Source: Pseudoruegeria aquimaris (GTDB lineage: Bacteria; Pseudomonadota; Alphaproteobacteria; Rhodobacterales; Rhodobacteraceae). Taken from it: DNA of 64,000 bases. The stretch spans positions 62,001-126,000 of the forward strand of contig NZ_FWFQ01000007.1 of assembly GCF_900172235.1 (NCBI RefSeq), written 5' to 3'. Below, piece after piece: positions 61,614-64,000 of this stretch (position 1 is the stretch's first letter; the number at the start of each line of letters is the position of its first letter). Both the position numbers and the translations under genes were made by a program. The notes below the pieces were generated by a model. The model saw only the letters and a program-made list of their open reading frames with translations. It was not told the origin of the DNA and made no database searches.

Positions 61614-64000
61614 TCAATGGGCTTCGGCCCAGTTCCTGCCCGTGCCCGCATCCACGACGAGCGGCACGTCGAGGTGCACGGCCGGCGCGGCCGCCGTTTC
61701 CATGACGTTGCGCACGCGCTCGATGGTTTCTTCGGCCGCCTGCTCTTCGACCTCAAAGATCAATTCGTCATGCACCTGCAACAGCATCTTCGCCGGCAGC
61801 CCTTCGATGGCGGCGGGCATCCGGATCATCGCGCGCCGGATGATGTCGGCCGCGGTGCCCTGGATCGGCGCGTTGATCGCGGCGCGTTTGGCAAAACCCG
61901 CCTTCGGGCCCTTGGCGGCGATTTCCGGCGTGTGGATCTTGCGCCCGAAGAGAGTCCGGACGTAGCCGTGCTCCTTGGCGAAGGCGACGGTTTCATCCAT
62001 GTAGCTGCGGATTCCGGGGAAGCGCTCGAAGTAGCGGTCGATGAATTCCTGCGCGTCCTTGCGCGGGATGCGCAGGTTGCGGGCGAGGCCGAAGCCGGAA
62101 ATGCCGTAGATCACCCCGAAGTTGATCGCCTTGGCCTGCCGCCGCACCATCGGATCCATCCCTTCGATCGGCACGCCGAACATCTCGCTCGCCGTCATGG
62201 CATGGATGTCGAGGCCGTCGCGGAAGGCCTGCTTCAGCGAATCGATTCCGGCGACATGGGCGAGGATGCGCAGCTCGATCTGCGAATAGTCGAGCGAGGC
62301 CAGCACCTTGCCCTCCGGGGCGACGAAGGCCTCGCGGATGCGCCGGCCCTCCTCGCTGCGCACCGGGATGTTCTGAAGGTTCGGATCGGTCGAGGCCAGC
62401 CGGCCCGTGTTGGCCCCGGTCTGCACGTAGGAGGTATGCACCCGGCCCGTTTCCGGGTTGATGTGATCCTGGAGCGCGTCCGTGTAGGTGGATTTCAGCT
62501 TGGACAGCTGCCGCCAATCCAGCACGAGGCCCGGCAGTTCGTGCTCCGTCGCGAGGTCTTCGAGGATGTCGGCGCCGGTGGAGTATTTCCCGTTCTTGCC
62601 GCGCTTGCCGCCGGGCAGTTCCAGCTTGTCGAACAGGATCTCGCCCAACTGCGCCGGCGAGCCGACGTTGAACGGCTGGCCGGCCTTCTCGTGGATCTCG
62701 GCTTCCAGCGCCGCCATCTTCTGAGCGAAGGCATTGGACATGCGCGAAAGCACGTCGCGATCGACCATCACCCCGTTCATCTCCATCTGCGCCAGCACCG
62801 GAGACAGCGGCCGTTCGAGCGTTTCGTAGACGGTCGTCACCTGTTTCACGTGTAGCTGGGGCTTGAAGAGCTGCCACAGCCTCAGGGTGATGTCGGCATC
62901 CTCGGCGGCGTATTTCACCGCGTCCTCGATCGGCACCTTGTCGAAGGTGACCGCGGATTTCCCGCTGCCCAGAAGCGATTTGATCGGGATCGGCTCATGG
63001 GACAGGTAGCGATCGGAGAGCGTGTCCATCCCGTGGCCGTGTTCCCCCGCGTGCAGCGCGTAGGACATCAGCATCGTGTCGTCGATCGGGGCCATCTCCA
63101 GCCCGTAGCGCTTCAGGATCTTGGCATCGTATTTCAGGTTCTGGCCGATCTTCAGGATGCTGGGATCGGCGAGGACCGGCTTGAGCATCTCCAGCGCCGT
63201 CTCCAGATCCATCTGCCCCTCCGCCAGCGCGTCGGAGGCGAAGAGATCATCCCCCGCCGAGGCCTTGTGGGCGAGCGGGATGTAGCAGGCGTGGCCGGCG
63301 TTCACGCAGAGGGAAATGCCCACGAGATCGGCCTGCATCTCGTCCAGCCCCGTGGTTTCGGTGTCGATGGCCACCCAGCCGCGGCTGTAGATCAGATCGA
63401 TCCACTCCTTCAGCGCGGCGGCATCCTTCACCCATTCGTAGGAGTCGGGCGTGATCGGGGGGGCGTCGGGGGCATCGGCCTGCGCGGCCTCGATGGCCCG
63501 GGGCGTATCCGGGATGACGGGGGTGTCCACGCCCAGCTTGTCCGCGATGCGCTTGGTGAGGGTGCGGAACTCCATCGAGGCAAGGAACTCCAGCAGGGCC
63601 TCGGCCTCCGGTTCGCGCACTTCGAGATCGTCGAGGGAGATGTCCAGATCCATGTCGCAGTCGAGCTTGACCAGATCGCGGGAGATCCGGATCAGCTCGG
63701 CATTGTCGATCAGGGTCTGGCGGCGCTTGGGCTGCTTGATCTCCTCGGCGCGCGCCAGAAGGCTGTCCAGATCGCCGTATTCGTTGATCAGCAGCGCGGC
63801 TGTCTTGATGCCGATGCCCGGCGCGCCGGGCACGTTGTCCACGCTGTCGCCGGCCAGCGCCTGCACGTCCACGACGCGCTCGGGACCCACGCCGAACTTC
63901 TCGACCACGCCGTCACGGTCGATGCGCTTGTTCTTCATCACGTCGAGCATTTCCACGCCGTCGCCCACGAGCTGCATCAGATCCTTGTCGGAGGAAATGA
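61614..64000 (-). CDS. polA: DNA polymerase I, 5' end outside the window
   Basis: The visible part is the C-terminal 795 residues or so of PolA; the start lies beyond the window edge. It begins inside the 5' nuclease domain (SSDKDLMQLVGDG). A 3'-5' exonuclease domain follows with VAIDTETTGLDEMQADL. The polymerase domain has motif A LASLDYSQIELRILAHVAG, motif B RRQAKAINFGVIYGISGFG and motif C LLQVHDELIFEV. The exonuclease acidic residues are kept, so proofreading is probably active. It converges on tupA. Confidence 0.97.
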   Translation of the reverse strand, partial: ISSDKDLMQLVGDGVEMLDVMKNKRIDRDGVVEKFGVGPERVVDVQALAGDSVDNVPGAPGIGIKTAALLINEYGDLDSLLARAEEIKQPKRRQTLIDNAELIRISRDLVKLDCDMDLDISLDDLEVREPEAEALLEFLASMEFRTLTKRIADKLGVDTPVIPDTPRAIEAAQADAPDAPPITPDSYEWVKDAAALKEWIDLIYSRGWVAIDTETTGLDEMQADLVGISLCVNAGHACYIPLAHKASAGDDLFASDALAEGQMDLETALEMLKPVLADPSILKIGQNLKYDAKILKRYGLEMAPIDDTMLMSYALHAGEHGHGMDTLSDRYLSHEPIPIKSLLGSGKSAVTFDKVPIEDAVKYAAEDADITLRLWQLFKPQLHVKQVTTVYETLERPLSPVLAQMEMNGVMVDRDVLSRMSNAFAQKMAALEAEIHEKAGQPFNVGSPAQLGEILFDKLELPGGKRGKNGKYSTGADILEDLATEHELPGLVLDWRQLSKLKSTYTDALQDHINPETGRVHTSYVQTGANTGRLASTDPNLQNIPVRSEEGRRIREAFVAPEGKVLASLDYSQIELRILAHVAGIDSLKQAFRDGLDIHAMTASEMFGVPIEGMDPMVRRQAKAINFGVIYGISGFGLARNLRIPRKDAQEFIDRYFERFPGIRSYMDETVAFAKEHGYVRTLFGRKIHTPEIAAKGPKAGFAKRAAINAPIQGTAADIIRRAMIRMPAAIEGLPAKMLLQVHDELIFEVEEQAAEETIERVRNVMETAAAPAVHLDVPLVVDAGTGRNWAEAH

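Overview
The window is a high-GC, densely packed piece of an alphaproteobacterial chromosome, most likely from the Rhodobacteraceae (Roseobacter group). Three things point there: the gene orders pdxJ-acpS-lepB-rnc-era-recO and atpI-B-E-b'-b (F0 genes without F1 genes), the long form of SerA next to SerC, and alphaproteobacterial families such as DUF1491 and a Rhodobacter-type Hint protein. I see no phage, transposon, CRISPR, rRNA or tRNA. Most open frames opposite the real genes are GC-driven shadows.

Layout. 1-5.7 kb: the end of a lactone oxidase, a PLP aldolase/racemase-like enzyme, rlmN, a Hint-domain protein, an IalB-like secreted protein and a type III (Rhizobium etli-like) asparaginase. 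5.7-10.4 kb: a serine block with a TauE/SafE exporter and serB diverging from serC-serA. 10.4-14.3 kb: a phosphatase, an HdeD-like membrane protein and the threonine-degrading kbl-tdh operon. 14.3-21.8 kb: pbpC with a very large thioester alpha-2-macroglobulin. 21.9-30 kb: yaaA-recQ, YggT, a thioesterase, an MFS protein, mepA, a phytase-esterase-like protein and a queuosine-precursor transporter. These are followed by an unannotated short transcription unit with a 34-codon ORF. 30.2-37.3 kb: arfB, an aminotransferase-fold phospholyase with its kinase, and NAD salvage genes (pncB, pncA) flanking a hybrid histidine kinase. 37.4-43 kb: trhO, a flavoprotein, a small secreted protein, a medium-chain dehydrogenase with a divergent LysR gene, and a NYN nuclease. 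43.1-52.5 kb: folK, rpoZ-rsh, and the pdxJ-acpS-lepB-rnc-era-recO housekeeping run. 52.4-55 kb: a META lipoprotein, a NUDIX hydrolase, an ArsR regulator and an EamA permease. 55.1-57.8 kb: the F0 ATP synthase operon. 58-64 kb: a second copy of the flavoprotein, the tungstate transporter tupBCA and the 3' part of polA.

How the genes work together. serB, serC and serA together cover the whole phosphorylated serine pathway, while kbl-tdh degrades threonine to glycine. rpoZ and rsh form one stringent-response unit. lepB-rnc-era-DUF1491-recO are linked by short overlaps and are probably co-transcribed. The AGXT2L-like enzyme and the APH-type kinase form a predicted phosphorylate-then-eliminate pathway for an amino alcohol such as hydroxylysine or ethanolamine.

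The items most worth a second look are the small ORF/RNA locus at 29.83-30.07 kb whose ribosome binding site has two competing anti-Shine-Dalgarno partners, the kinase/phospholyase pair, a Hint domain that has lost its catalytic residues, a probable ATT start codon, two families of structured intergenic repeats, and a probably leaderless trhO. I found no clearly new multi-gene defence or mobile system.
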